From: an uncultured Halomonas sp.
Lineage (GTDB): Bacteria > Pseudomonadota > Gammaproteobacteria > Pseudomonadales > Halomonadaceae
Direction of reading: 5' to 3'
DNA length: 64,000 bases
Assembly (NCBI RefSeq): GCF_946887195.1
Contig: NZ_CAMPKE010000009.1
Span: 91,464-155,463 of the forward strand
Of this stretch, positions 55,751 to 63,916 are shown piece by piece; positions within the stretch are counted from its first letter, which is position 1, and each line of letters starts with the position of its first letter. The translations under genes were made by a program, and so were the position numbers. A model generated the notes under the pieces. It saw only the letters and a program-made list of their open reading frames with translations. It searched no databases and was not told where the DNA came from.

Positions 55751-56218
55751 TTAGGGTCGCATGAACAGCCGGGCCAGGCTGTGGTAGATCATCAGGCCGG
55801 CGCTTACCGGAATGGCCAGATGAATCCAGTAGAAAGGAATATTGAGCATCGGTGTGCTGCGATAGGCCGAGAAGGGCAGTAGCTTCGCTCCCCAGTAGAG
55901 CATCACCAGTGCGCTGATCAACACGACACCGGTGTTGAAGATATGCTCGTTCCAGCGCGCCAGCTTGCTCGGAAGCCTGTCATTGAGCAGGGAAATCAGC
56001 ACGTGCTCATTGCGCCGCACCAGGGCGCTGGCCCCGAGAAACGTCGCCCAGACCATCAGCATTTGCAGGATCTCTTCCGTCCACGCCAGCGGCGAGCTGA
56101 ACAGGTAACGCATGAAGATATTGCTGATGGCGACGGCGAACAGGGCGAACAGGGCAATGCTGGCTACGACTTCGTCGAGGCGCATCACCCGGTCGAACCA
56201 GGCCAGTAGCGTCTTCAT
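55751..56218 (-). CDS. dctQ: TRAP transporter small permease (DctQ)
   Basis: This 155-residue membrane protein has four helices and the typical DctQ motif PLAWTEEILQMLMVWATFLG. It pairs with the large permease in the membrane. The gene lies 70 bases after dctP, with an intervening hairpin, and 13 bases before dctM. Confidence 0.92.
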   Translation of the reverse strand: MKTLLAWFDRVMRLDEVVASIALFALFAVAISNIFMRYLFSSPLAWTEEILQMLMVWATFLGASALVRRNEHVLISLLNDRLPSKLARWNEHIFNTGVVLISALVMLYWGAKLLPFSAYRSTPMLNIPFYWIHLAIPVSAGLMIYHSLARLFMRP

Positions 56219-56244
56219 CCTTTTTCACTCCTGAAAATAACGAA

Positions 56245-56268
56245 AGTGCGCTCCCGTGGAAGCGCACT
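56245..56268 (-). promoter_or_regulatory. Hairpin between dctP and dctQ
   Basis: AGTGCGCT (56245-56252) pairs perfectly with AGCGCACT (56261-56268). It has no T-run. Hairpins at this place in transporter operons commonly protect the mRNA of the binding protein and allow more of it than of the permease. Confidence 0.6.
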
Positions 56269-56288
56269 GTCAGCGTTCGAGACGACAC

Positions 56289-57275
56289 TCAGCCGTTGAT
56301 GATGTCGCTCACGGTCTGATAGAGACCCGGAGTCCACTCGGGGAAGGCCGGCGGAATCTGCTCACGGGCGCGTTCGCGGAACGCCTCGATGTCCACTTCG
56401 TGAACCTCTACACCCGCGTCCTTGAGTTTCTGAAGGGCCACCTCGGTCTGCTCGTCGACCAGCTTGGCGAGATAGTCGGCCATGCGCTGGCCGGTCTCGG
56501 TCAGGATCTGCTGCTGCTCCTCGCTGAGCTGTTCCCAGAAGGCGCGACCGGTAACGAACGGCGCCACGGTGTGCATGTGCGCGGTCAGGTTGAGATGCTT
56601 GACGACCTCGTAGAACTTGCCGCCGTACAGTACCGGCAGCGGGTTCTCGACACCGTCGACCAGGCCCTGTGCCAGCGCCGGATAGACATCGCCCAGCGAC
56701 ATCGGCGTGGGGACGGCGCCCATCGCGCGGATGGCTTCGACGTACATCGGTGAGTTCTGCACGCGAATCTTCACGCCTTTGAGGTCCGCAGGCGTCGTGG
56801 CGGGTTCGCGCGATAGCAGGTGGCGCACGCCATAAATGGTGTTGGGGATGACGATATGATAACCGGCTTCCTCGACCTTGGCGCTCTGCTCGGCGAACCA
56901 TTCGGAGTCGAAGACCTTGAGCTTGGATTCGAAATCGTCGCTCAGGTAGGGGGCGTCGAGCACCGCCAGATCCGGCACCGAGCTCACGAAGTTGCTATAG
57001 GCGGTGATGGTGATCAGGCTGGCGCCGAAGCGGGCCTGCTCCATGACCTCGGTTTCCGAACCGAGCTGGCTGGCCGGAAAAGCCTGCAGGATCAACTCGC
57101 CATCGCTGGCTTCCTCGACCCATTCGGCCCATTGCTTGACGGCCCTGTCCACCGGCTCGCCCGGCTGGTTGCCGTAGGCGACATGGATCACGGTTTCGGC
57201 CTGTGCCGTACCCGCCAGGGTCATGCCGGCGACGCTGAGCGTGGCAATGGCGGCGGTTATTGTTTTCAAGCGCAT
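56289..57275 (-). CDS. dctP: TRAP transporter solute-binding protein (DctP)
   Basis: This 328-residue periplasmic binding protein has a signal peptide ending at AGTAQA (residue 26) before ETVIHVAYGN. The DctP family sequence includes GVKIRVQNSPMYVEAIRAMG, which holds the arginine that binds the carboxylate of the ligand. With dctQ and dctM it takes up an organic acid, here probably a sugar acid. The gene follows the UxaB-like gene by 27 bases. Confidence 0.93.
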   Translation of the reverse strand: MRLKTITAAIATLSVAGMTLAGTAQAETVIHVAYGNQPGEPVDRAVKQWAEWVEEASDGELILQAFPASQLGSETEVMEQARFGASLITITAYSNFVSSVPDLAVLDAPYLSDDFESKLKVFDSEWFAEQSAKVEEAGYHIVIPNTIYGVRHLLSREPATTPADLKGVKIRVQNSPMYVEAIRAMGAVPTPMSLGDVYPALAQGLVDGVENPLPVLYGGKFYEVVKHLNLTAHMHTVAPFVTGRAFWEQLSEEQQQILTETGQRMADYLAKLVDEQTEVALQKLKDAGVEVHEVDIEAFRERAREQIPPAFPEWTPGLYQTVSDIING

Positions 57276-57302
57276 GTTGGCTCCTTCGAGACTAGGTTAT
57301 GG

Positions 57303-58442
57303 TTATCGTGATGATGACGACAGTGCCGGCAGCCGCGCGACACAATCGGCGAGGGCGGGGACGGCCAAGCCGTGGTTCCGCGCCATTTCCACTACCGGCA
57401 ACAGGCGCCGGCGGAATTTTTCCTCATGATTCTGGGCGATGTCTTCCAGACGATGATCGAGGAAGGGGTTGGCGAAGCGCTCCAGCGTCGTCGCCTTGTA
57501 GCCAGCGAGATCCAGACCCGGCATCTCGCGCGATAGCACCGGCAGCACCTCGTCGCTGAGTACGGCATCGAGCGGCCCGGCCAGGCGCGCATCATTCATC
57601 GCCTCGCGGACGAAGCGGATCTCGCCCTGCAGGCCGAGATCCCGCCAGCGCTGGACGAGATAGCTGTGCGCGAGGTTGAGCACGTGCAGCTTGCGTTTCT
57701 CGAACGGCGCCAACTCCGCGACCACCTGCACGTCGGGATGCCGGCAGGGCAGGATCAGGCCGGGGGTGTCCTGGATGGCCCATAGCCCATAAGGCTCGGC
57801 GACCGCGCCGACCGGCTCCAGCGGCGCCGAGACGATGCGATCGACCAGCGTATCGACCCACACGCAATCGCGATCGAGCCAGTGCGTGAACGCGTCATCG
57901 GCCCAGTAGCGATGAGCCAGTTCCAGCACGATGGTTTTCAGGCGCTGGCCATTGCCGCTGATCAATTCACAAGGCATCAGCGTGACGCCGCTGCCACCTT
58001 GCCGATAGCGGGCATGTAGCAGCTTGGTCAGCTTGGCCGGAAAACTCACCGGAACATCGGCATGCGGGGAATCCTCGGTCACCAGCTCGAAACCGCGATC
58101 GCCGGTGTTGGAGACCACATGGGTGATCTCGGTGCAGAAGCGCCGCTCCAGCTCCGCCCAGTCCTCGTCGGCGATCAGGCAGGTCTCGACGCTGTCCACC
58201 CACTCGGTCGCGTCGATGGTTTCGCCATCGCGAACGCCACGCACCTGCACCGGGTAACGGCGGTGTGCGGCGAGCTGGCGCGCCTTGGCCTTGCCTTCCG
58301 CTCGTGCGGAGCTCTGCACGACGACCACGCGCTTATCGCTCGTCCCGTCGGCCAGCGAGTGGCTGACGAAGGCATCGACATGCGCGAGCAGGAAACGGCT
58401 GGTGCCGAACTGCAGGATCTCGGGGCGAGCAATGGCCGACAT
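57303..58442 (-). CDS. Mannitol dehydrogenase/UxaB family reductase, short form
   Basis: This 379-residue protein of the long-chain mannitol dehydrogenase family starts with the Rossmann-like ILQFGTSRFLLAHVDAFVS. Its C-terminal domain carries the catalytic lysine region PFEKRKLHVLNLAHSYLVQR. UxaB of E. coli, which interconverts tagaturonate and altronate with NADH, has about 480 residues; this form is about 100 shorter yet seems complete at both ends. The ATG overlaps the uxaA stop as TAATG. Its position between UxaA and the LgoD-like enzyme supports tagaturonate reduction, but mannonate or another sugar acid is possible. Confidence 0.78.
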   Translation of the reverse strand: MSAIARPEILQFGTSRFLLAHVDAFVSHSLADGTSDKRVVVVQSSARAEGKAKARQLAAHRRYPVQVRGVRDGETIDATEWVDSVETCLIADEDWAELERRFCTEITHVVSNTGDRGFELVTEDSPHADVPVSFPAKLTKLLHARYRQGGSGVTLMPCELISGNGQRLKTIVLELAHRYWADDAFTHWLDRDCVWVDTLVDRIVSAPLEPVGAVAEPYGLWAIQDTPGLILPCRHPDVQVVAELAPFEKRKLHVLNLAHSYLVQRWRDLGLQGEIRFVREAMNDARLAGPLDAVLSDEVLPVLSREMPGLDLAGYKATTLERFANPFLDHRLEDIAQNHEEKFRRRLLPVVEMARNHGLAVPALADCVARLPALSSSSR

Positions 58443-60079
58443 TACAGCGAGACCCCGCGCTTCCAGGGAATGAAGTCGAGTTGCCCGAGCTGCACGGCCT
58501 TGGGCACGTAGCGCCCCGAGGCGGCCTCGATGCACATGACGAGCAAGCGATCGGCCAGTTCGTCGATCTGCGCCTCGCCGCGAATGATCGGGCCGGCATC
58601 GAAGTCGATGACATCGGCCATGCGTGTGGCCAGCTCGCTATTGCTGGAAATCTTCAGCACCGGGGTGACCGGGTTGCCGGTCGGCGTGCCGAGCCCGGTG
58701 GTGAACATCACCAGGTTGGCGCCGGAGCTGGCCAACGCGGTGGTCGATTCGACGTCGTTGCCCGGCGTGCAGAGCAGGTTCAGGCCCTTGCGCTTGAGCG
58801 GTTCGGTGTAGTCGAGCACGTCGACCACCGGGCTATCGCCGCCTTTCTTGGCCGCGCCCGCCGATTTCATGGCGTCGGTGATCAGGCCGTCGCGCACGTT
58901 GCCGGGCGAGGGATTCATCGAGAAGTGCGCGCCGACCGCCGCCGCGTGACGCTGATAGGCGTCCATCAGCGCCTGGAAGCGCTCGGCGCTATGGTCGTCG
59001 CGACAGCGGGCAATCAGTTCGTGCTCGACACCGCACAACTCGGGGAACTCGCTGAGAATACCGCTGCCACCCAGCGTGACCAGGCGGTCGATCACCGCGC
59101 CGACCAGCGGGTTGGCCGACAGCCCCGAAAAGCCATCGGAGCCGCCACACTCCACACCGATGGTCAGTTCCGCCAGCGGGGCGGGCGTGCGCGAGGTCTG
59201 GTTGGCGATCGTCAGGCCATCGAAGATTGCGCCCAGCGACTCGCGAATCAGCGTCTCCTCGCTGCCCACCGCCTGTTGCTCGAAGTAGCGTACCGGGCGC
59301 AGGCCTTGCGGATCGCGCTCGGCCACCGCCTGTTGAAGCATGTCGATCTGCGCCTTCTGGCAGCCCAGGCTGAGCACGGTGGCACCGGCTACGTTGGGGT
59401 GGCAGATATAACCGGCCAGCAGCTGGCATAGCGCCTGAGCGTCGTCATCGGTGCCGCCGCAGCCCAGCGAGTGGGTCAAGAAGCGCACGCCGTCGACGTT
59501 CGGGAACAGCCGCTCTTCGCTTGCCGCGACCGGTGTCGGGGAAACTTCGCCGCGCAATAGTTCACGCGCCATGCGCTTGTAGTCCCGGTAAGGGTCTTCG
59601 CCCAGCGCCTCGGCGACACAAGCGCGCAATACCTCGATATTGCGGTTCTCGCAGAACACCAGCGGCACGACCAGCCAGAAATTGGCGGTGCCCACGCGCC
59701 CATCCGGGCGATGATAGCCATCGAAGCTCAACCCCTGAAACGCACTGACATCGGGCGCATCCCAGTGATCGCGCCGACCCTGCGGCTGGGCGTTATCGGT
59801 GGAGTGCTCGACGTTTTCGGTGGTGATCGCGCCGCCCTCGGCGATGGCGCGGGTCACCCGGCCGACCGTGACGCCATACATGATCACCAGTTCGCCCACG
59901 GCCATCGGTTGCAGGGTGAACTTGTGCTTGTGGCGGATATTTTCCGCCAGCCGGATCGTGCGGCCGTTGTCCTCGATCTCGCTGCCGGCGGCTAGATCCT
60001 TGAGCGCGACCCGCACATTGTCGGCGGCATGCACGCGCAGGCTGGGCTGTTGATGCGTATCGGTAGCGATGGTTCTCAT
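58442..60079 (-). CDS. uxaA: Altronate dehydratase family enzyme, two-domain form
   Basis: This 545-residue enzyme converts altronate to 2-keto-3-deoxygluconate. An N-terminal SAF domain (about 10-90, with ALKDLAAGSEIEDNGRTIRL) is fused to the large catalytic domain. Cysteine-containing motifs THSLGCGGTDDDAQAL, GVECGGSDGFSGLSANPLVG and EFPELCGVEHELI are those of the UxaA family. ATG 60079 overlaps the stop of the upstream dehydrogenase gene as ATGA, so translation is coupled. Galactarate dehydratase (GarD) is a close relative, so galactarate cannot be excluded from sequence alone. Confidence 0.86.
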   Translation of the reverse strand: MRTIATDTHQQPSLRVHAADNVRVALKDLAAGSEIEDNGRTIRLAENIRHKHKFTLQPMAVGELVIMYGVTVGRVTRAIAEGGAITTENVEHSTDNAQPQGRRDHWDAPDVSAFQGLSFDGYHRPDGRVGTANFWLVVPLVFCENRNIEVLRACVAEALGEDPYRDYKRMARELLRGEVSPTPVAASEERLFPNVDGVRFLTHSLGCGGTDDDAQALCQLLAGYICHPNVAGATVLSLGCQKAQIDMLQQAVAERDPQGLRPVRYFEQQAVGSEETLIRESLGAIFDGLTIANQTSRTPAPLAELTIGVECGGSDGFSGLSANPLVGAVIDRLVTLGGSGILSEFPELCGVEHELIARCRDDHSAERFQALMDAYQRHAAAVGAHFSMNPSPGNVRDGLITDAMKSAGAAKKGGDSPVVDVLDYTEPLKRKGLNLLCTPGNDVESTTALASSGANLVMFTTGLGTPTGNPVTPVLKISSNSELATRMADVIDFDAGPIIRGEAQIDELADRLLVMCIEAASGRYVPKAVQLGQLDFIPWKRGVSL

Positions 60080-61146
60080 GCGTGCCGCTCCTGGCCCGTG
60101 GCGTGGTTGGCCGTGTTGGGGGCGTCGTCGTCGAAGGTGATCATGGCCTTGATCACGCCGCTGGCTGGGTCGCACCACTGCGGCATCAGGGTCGGCATGT
60201 CGGCCAGGGCGCCGCGATGCGTAATCATCGCATCGGCTTTCAGGTGGCCCTCGGCGATGAGCCGGGCAACCGTTTCGAAGTCTTCGCGGGTGGCGTTGCG
60301 GCTACCGAGCAGCGATAGCTCCTTCTTGTGGAAATCCGGATCGTGGAAGGCGATATCCGCCTTGACCACGCTGACCAGCACGTAACGACCGCCGTGGCCG
60401 GCGAAATCGAAGCCACGCTGCATGGCCTTGGGGTTGCCGGTGGCATCGAACACCACATCGGCGAGCGCGCCATCGTTCATGGCGCTGAGTTCGGCGACGA
60501 CATCGTCTTCCACGGCATGCAGGGCGGCATCGGCACCCAGCGTGTCGCGGCAGAACGCCAGGCGTTGGCGATTGGTATCGACCACCACGGTGCGCGCGCC
60601 GCGACTTTTGGCGACCTGCAGGGCGCCCATACCGATCGGCCCGGCGCCGACGATCACCGCCAGTTCGCCGTCTTCCACCGCGCCACGGCGTACCGCGTGG
60701 GCTCCGATCGCCAGGCATTCGATCAACGCCAACTGATCGGGCGCGAGTGTCTGCGAGACCACCAGATGCTCGGCCGGTACCGCCAGGTATTCAGCCATGC
60801 CGCCATCGCGATGCACGCCGATCACCTGCATATGTTGGCAGCAATTGGTCTTGCCGCTGCGGCAGGCGCGGCACTCACCGCAATGCAAATAGGGAATGAC
60901 ATAGGCGTTCTGGCCGATCAGCGCGGTATCCGCCCGCGCGCCGACCGCGACGATTTCGCCGGCCAACTCATGGCCGAGTACGCGCGGGTATTCGAAGTAC
61001 GGCTGGTTGCCGCCGTAAGCGTGAATATCCGTGCCGCAGATACCGACGCGACGAACCTTGACCAGCGCCTCGTCGGGGCCGCAGGCCGGCATGGGCACAT
61101 CGTGTAACGCCATCTGCTGTGGCTGGGTACAGACCAGAACTTGCAT
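60076..61146 (-). CDS. Zinc-dependent alcohol dehydrogenase, LgoD-like
   Basis: This 356-residue MDR enzyme has the catalytic zinc site GICGTDIHAYGG and GHELAGE, structural zinc cysteines CGECRACRSGKTNCC and the NAD motif VIVGAGPIGMGALQVAKSRG. It resembles L-galactonate 5-dehydrogenase (LgoD) and related sugar-acid dehydrogenases, which produce D-tagaturonate from L-galactonate. AAGGAA precedes the ATG. A hairpin and a 150-base gap separate it from the upstream FAH gene, so an internal promoter may serve it and the genes that follow. Confidence 0.84.
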   Translation of the reverse strand: MQVLVCTQPQQMALHDVPMPACGPDEALVKVRRVGICGTDIHAYGGNQPYFEYPRVLGHELAGEIVAVGARADTALIGQNAYVIPYLHCGECRACRSGKTNCCQHMQVIGVHRDGGMAEYLAVPAEHLVVSQTLAPDQLALIECLAIGAHAVRRGAVEDGELAVIVGAGPIGMGALQVAKSRGARTVVVDTNRQRLAFCRDTLGADAALHAVEDDVVAELSAMNDGALADVVFDATGNPKAMQRGFDFAGHGGRYVLVSVVKADIAFHDPDFHKKELSLLGSRNATREDFETVARLIAEGHLKADAMITHRGALADMPTLMPQWCDPASGVIKAMITFDDDAPNTANHATGQERHA

Positions 61147-61196
61147 GGGATTCCTTGAATGACGACCTGACTGGCGATCGATTGGTTCTTTGATCC

Positions 61197-61239
61197 AGTG
61201 GTCAGGCCTTTGGTGAGACAATGCCCCACAGCGTGGGGC
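61197..61239 (-). promoter_or_regulatory. Shared operator-like motif plus hairpin before the LgoD-like gene
   Basis: CCAGTGGTCAGGCCT at 61197-61211 recurs in reverse orientation, with one change, at 62995-63009 upstream of the SDR gene. Next to it, GCCCCAC (61223-61229) pairs with GTGGGGC (61233-61239) around a three-base loop. Together they suggest an internal control point in the operon. Confidence 0.5.
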
Positions 61240-61295
61240 GTGACAAGTCAGGAAATGACGTTATGAGTTAGACATACGTCTCATTGCTTTGCGCA

Positions 61296-62141
61296 TCACT
61301 CAGCCTGCACGGTGCGCTGGCGCTGTTCGCCCAGCCCATCGATGCCCAGGCGCATGACCTGGCCCGGCTTGAGATAGGTCTGCGGCGACTGGCCCATGCC
61401 CACACCCGGCGGTGTACCGGTGGAGATCACGTCGCCCGGTTGCAGGCTCATGAAACGGCTCAGATAGGCGATCAGAAACGCCACCGGGTAGACCATGGTG
61501 CGTGTACTGCCGTTCTGGTAACGCTTGCCGTCGACCTCGAGCCATAGCCCAAGGTTCTGCGGATCGTCGATCTCATCGGCAGTGACCAGCCATGGCCCCA
61601 TTGGGCCGAAGGTATCGCAGCCCTTGCCCTTGTCCCAGGTTCCGCTGCGCTCGAGTTGATACTCACGCTCCGAGACATCGTTGATCACGCAGTAGCCAGC
61701 GACATGAGACATGGCGTCCGCTTCGTCGATATAGCGGCCGCCCTTGCCGATCACCACGCCGAGCTCGACTTCCCAATCGGTCTTTTCGGAGCCGCGCGGA
61801 ATTTCCACGTCGTCGTTGGGGCCGCAGATCGCGCTGGTCCATTTGTTGAAGATTACTGGCTCGCTGGGCACTTCGGCGCCGGTCTCCGCGGCGTGATCCG
61901 AGTAGTTGAGACCGATGCAGATGAACTTGCCTACCCCGCCAACACAAGCGCCCAGGCGCGGGTCGCCATCGACCGCCGGCAGGCTGCGCGGATCGATCTC
62001 GCGCAGTCGCGCCAGACTCTCGGCGCCGAGTGCGGCGCCTGCGATGTCGTCGATATGCGCCGACAGATCGCGCAGGGTGCCATCGGCATCGAGCATGGCG
62101 GGTTTTTCCTGGCCTTGGGGGCCGAAGCGCAGCAGTTTCAC
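61296..62141 (-). CDS. Fumarylacetoacetate-hydrolase family enzyme (probable 2,4-diketo-3-deoxy sugar-acid hydrolase)
   Basis: This 281-residue FAH hydrolase has the metal-site motifs EVELGVVIGKGGRYIDEADA and KGCDTFGPMGPWLVTADEI. It starts with GTG 62141 behind AAAGGAG. Close relatives are annotated as ureidoglycolate lyase, but next to a BDH2-like SDR the better-supported role is that of the diketo-hydrolase of the L-fucose type route. That enzyme splits 2,4-diketo-3-deoxy acids into pyruvate and a hydroxy acid. It is 52 bases after the SDR gene. Confidence 0.82.
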   Translation of the reverse strand: MKLLRFGPQGQEKPAMLDADGTLRDLSAHIDDIAGAALGAESLARLREIDPRSLPAVDGDPRLGACVGGVGKFICIGLNYSDHAAETGAEVPSEPVIFNKWTSAICGPNDDVEIPRGSEKTDWEVELGVVIGKGGRYIDEADAMSHVAGYCVINDVSEREYQLERSGTWDKGKGCDTFGPMGPWLVTADEIDDPQNLGLWLEVDGKRYQNGSTRTMVYPVAFLIAYLSRFMSLQPGDVISTGTPPGVGMGQSPQTYLKPGQVMRLGIDGLGEQRQRTVQAE

Positions 62142-62193
62142 GACACTCTCCTTTGAAGTTGCCCATGGCGGACAACGTTAGCGTTATAAAAAA

Positions 62194-62934
62194 TCAGTTG
62201 GCCCAGCCACCATCGATCAACTGCGCGGTACCGGTGATGAAGTCCGCCTCGTCGGAGGCCAGATGCACCGCCAGCGCGGCGATTTCCTCGGCCCGGCCCA
62301 GCCGCCCCATTGGCTGGCGGGCAACGAAATCGGCGAACACGTCGTCGACGTTACGCCCTTGCTGGCGTGCCTGCTCGGCGATGCGCTCATGCAGCGAGGG
62401 CGACTCCACGGTGCCTGGGCAAATGGCGTTGCAGCGGATGCCCTGGGTCATGAAATCGGCGGCGACGGCCTTGGTCAGCCCGATGACGGCGGCCTTGGTG
62501 GTGCCATAGGCGAAGCGATTGGGGATTCCCTTGATGCTGGAGGCCAGCGACGACATATTGATGATGCTGCCACCGCCGTGTTGCAGCATGCCGGGTAGAA
62601 ACGCCTTGATCATGCGATACATCGACGTGACGTTCAGCGCCTGGGCGCGCTCCCAGTCCTGCTCGGAGCACTCGAGAATAGTGCCGCCGGGCACCATGCC
62701 GGCGCAATTGAACAGAATATCGAGCCTCGGTAGCTCCGCGGCCAGGCGTTGAATGGCCTCGGCATCGGTCACGTTCAATACATGAGTCTCGGCGCCGTGC
62801 AACCCTTCGAGCTTATGGGCATCGATGTCCGTGGCAATGACGCGGGCGCCTTCCGCCACGAAGCGCTCCACGGTAGCGCGGCCGATGCCCTGGCCGGCTG
62901 CCGTGATCAGCGCCGTCTTGTTCGCGAGTCTCAT
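62194..62934 (-). CDS. SDR dehydrogenase, 2-keto-3-deoxy-L-fuconate dehydrogenase-like
   Basis: This 246-residue short-chain dehydrogenase has the NAD motif ALITAAGQGIGRATVERFVA, the Asn and Ser sites (FNCAG, INMSSLASSIKG) and the active-site pair in FAYGTTKAAVIGLTKAVAAD. It closely resembles the BDH2/DHRS6 type, in bacteria the 2-keto-3-deoxy-L-fuconate dehydrogenase that oxidises C4. It is the first gene of the ten-gene operon and diverges from a GntR gene. With the following hydrolase it would turn a 2-keto-3-deoxy acid into pyruvate plus a hydroxy acid. Confidence 0.86.
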   Translation of the reverse strand: MRLANKTALITAAGQGIGRATVERFVAEGARVIATDIDAHKLEGLHGAETHVLNVTDAEAIQRLAAELPRLDILFNCAGMVPGGTILECSEQDWERAQALNVTSMYRMIKAFLPGMLQHGGGSIINMSSLASSIKGIPNRFAYGTTKAAVIGLTKAVAADFMTQGIRCNAICPGTVESPSLHERIAEQARQQGRNVDDVFADFVARQPMGRLGRAEEIAALAVHLASDEADFITGTAQLIDGGWAN

Positions 62935-62994
62935 GACGTATGTATCCCTTTATGGCGGAGAGTCGTAGAATGAGATAATTGCTCAGTTGTCTAG

Positions 62995-63011
62995 AGGCCT
63001 GACCATTGGTC
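62995..63011. promoter_or_regulatory. Operator-like palindrome between SDR and GntR genes
   Basis: GACCATTGGTC at 63001-63011 is a perfect odd palindrome. It is part of AGGCCTGACCATTGG (62995-63009), which matches the reverse complement of 61197-61211 at 14 of 15 positions. It lies in the divergent promoter region and is a good candidate for the GntR-type operator. Confidence 0.6.
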
Positions 63012-63142
63012 CGAGTATCCTATAGCCGTTCGATCCATTGCAATCGTCGGGCGCTGCGAAGCGGCACTCCTGACATTAGACTTTGGTCTTGATGGCGAGG
63101 CGCGGGGCAGCCACATCCAACGACAATACGAGGGTATTTCAG

Positions 63143-63898
63143 ATGCCGATCCAGGCCGTCCGCTCGCAGCGGCTCTATCGACAGATCGCCGATCAGCTTC
63201 ATCAATTGATCCTCGATGGCGAGTTTCCGCCGGGCAGCCTGTTGCCGCCCGAGCGCGAGTTGGCGCAGTCGCTGGGCGTCAGCCGCGCCTCGGTGCGCGA
63301 AGCGCTGATTGCCCTGGAGGTGGTGGGCCAGGTAGAGGTGCGGGTCGGTCATGGCGTGGTGGTCATGGAGCGTACCCACGGCGTCAGATCGCCGGTCATG
63401 CAGGCGGCTAGCCGCAAGGAGCCGTGGGCGCTCGACCCCGAATTCATCAGCGAGATCGATCTCGATCTCGACGAGGAAATCCCGCCGTTCTCATTGCTGC
63501 AGGCACGCCGCTACCTGGAGCCCGAGAACGCCGCACTCGCCGCGATGAATGCCAGCGAGGACGATCTGAAGGCGATTCGCGCGGCCTTCGAGCGTAACGT
63601 CTTCGACAACGAGCATGGCGGTGGCAATCTCGCCGGCGATCGCCTGCTGCATATTCGTATCGCCGAGGCCTCGGGCAACGCCGCCTACGCGCTGCTGATG
63701 AAGCATCTGCTGGGGCACCAGTACGGCGTGATGTTCCGGCGCCTGCAGGAGCTATTCATGGAGACCGGCATGCCCCAGCGCTCCGAGGGCGATCATGAGC
63801 GCATCGTGCGTGCCATCGAGGAGCGTGATCCCGCGGCGGCACGACGCGCGATGGAGGTGCATCTGGATCATGTGCTCAATGTCTTCTTCGCCGAGTGA
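63143..63898 (+). CDS. GntR family regulator (FCD type) of the sugar-acid operon
   Basis: This 251-residue regulator has the HTH FPPGSLLPPERELAQSLGVS and, next to it, RASVREALIALEVVG. It is followed by an FCD domain with LLHIRIAEASGNAAYALLMK and HLDHVLNVFF. ATG 63143 has AGGG seven bases upstream. The overall sequence resembles ExuR/UxuR-like regulators of hexuronate genes. It diverges from the ten-gene operon and is likely its repressor, with a sugar acid as inducer. It is convergent with a second TRAP permease gene. Confidence 0.88.
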   Translation: MPIQAVRSQRLYRQIADQLHQLILDGEFPPGSLLPPERELAQSLGVSRASVREALIALEVVGQVEVRVGHGVVVMERTHGVRSPVMQAASRKEPWALDPEFISEIDLDLDEEIPPFSLLQARRYLEPENAALAAMNASEDDLKAIRAAFERNVFDNEHGGGNLAGDRLLHIRIAEASGNAAYALLMKHLLGHQYGVMFRRLQELFMETGMPQRSEGDHERIVRAIEERDPAAARRAMEVHLDHVLNVFFAE

Positions 63899-63916
63899 TC
63901 CATCGTCACCTGTCGA

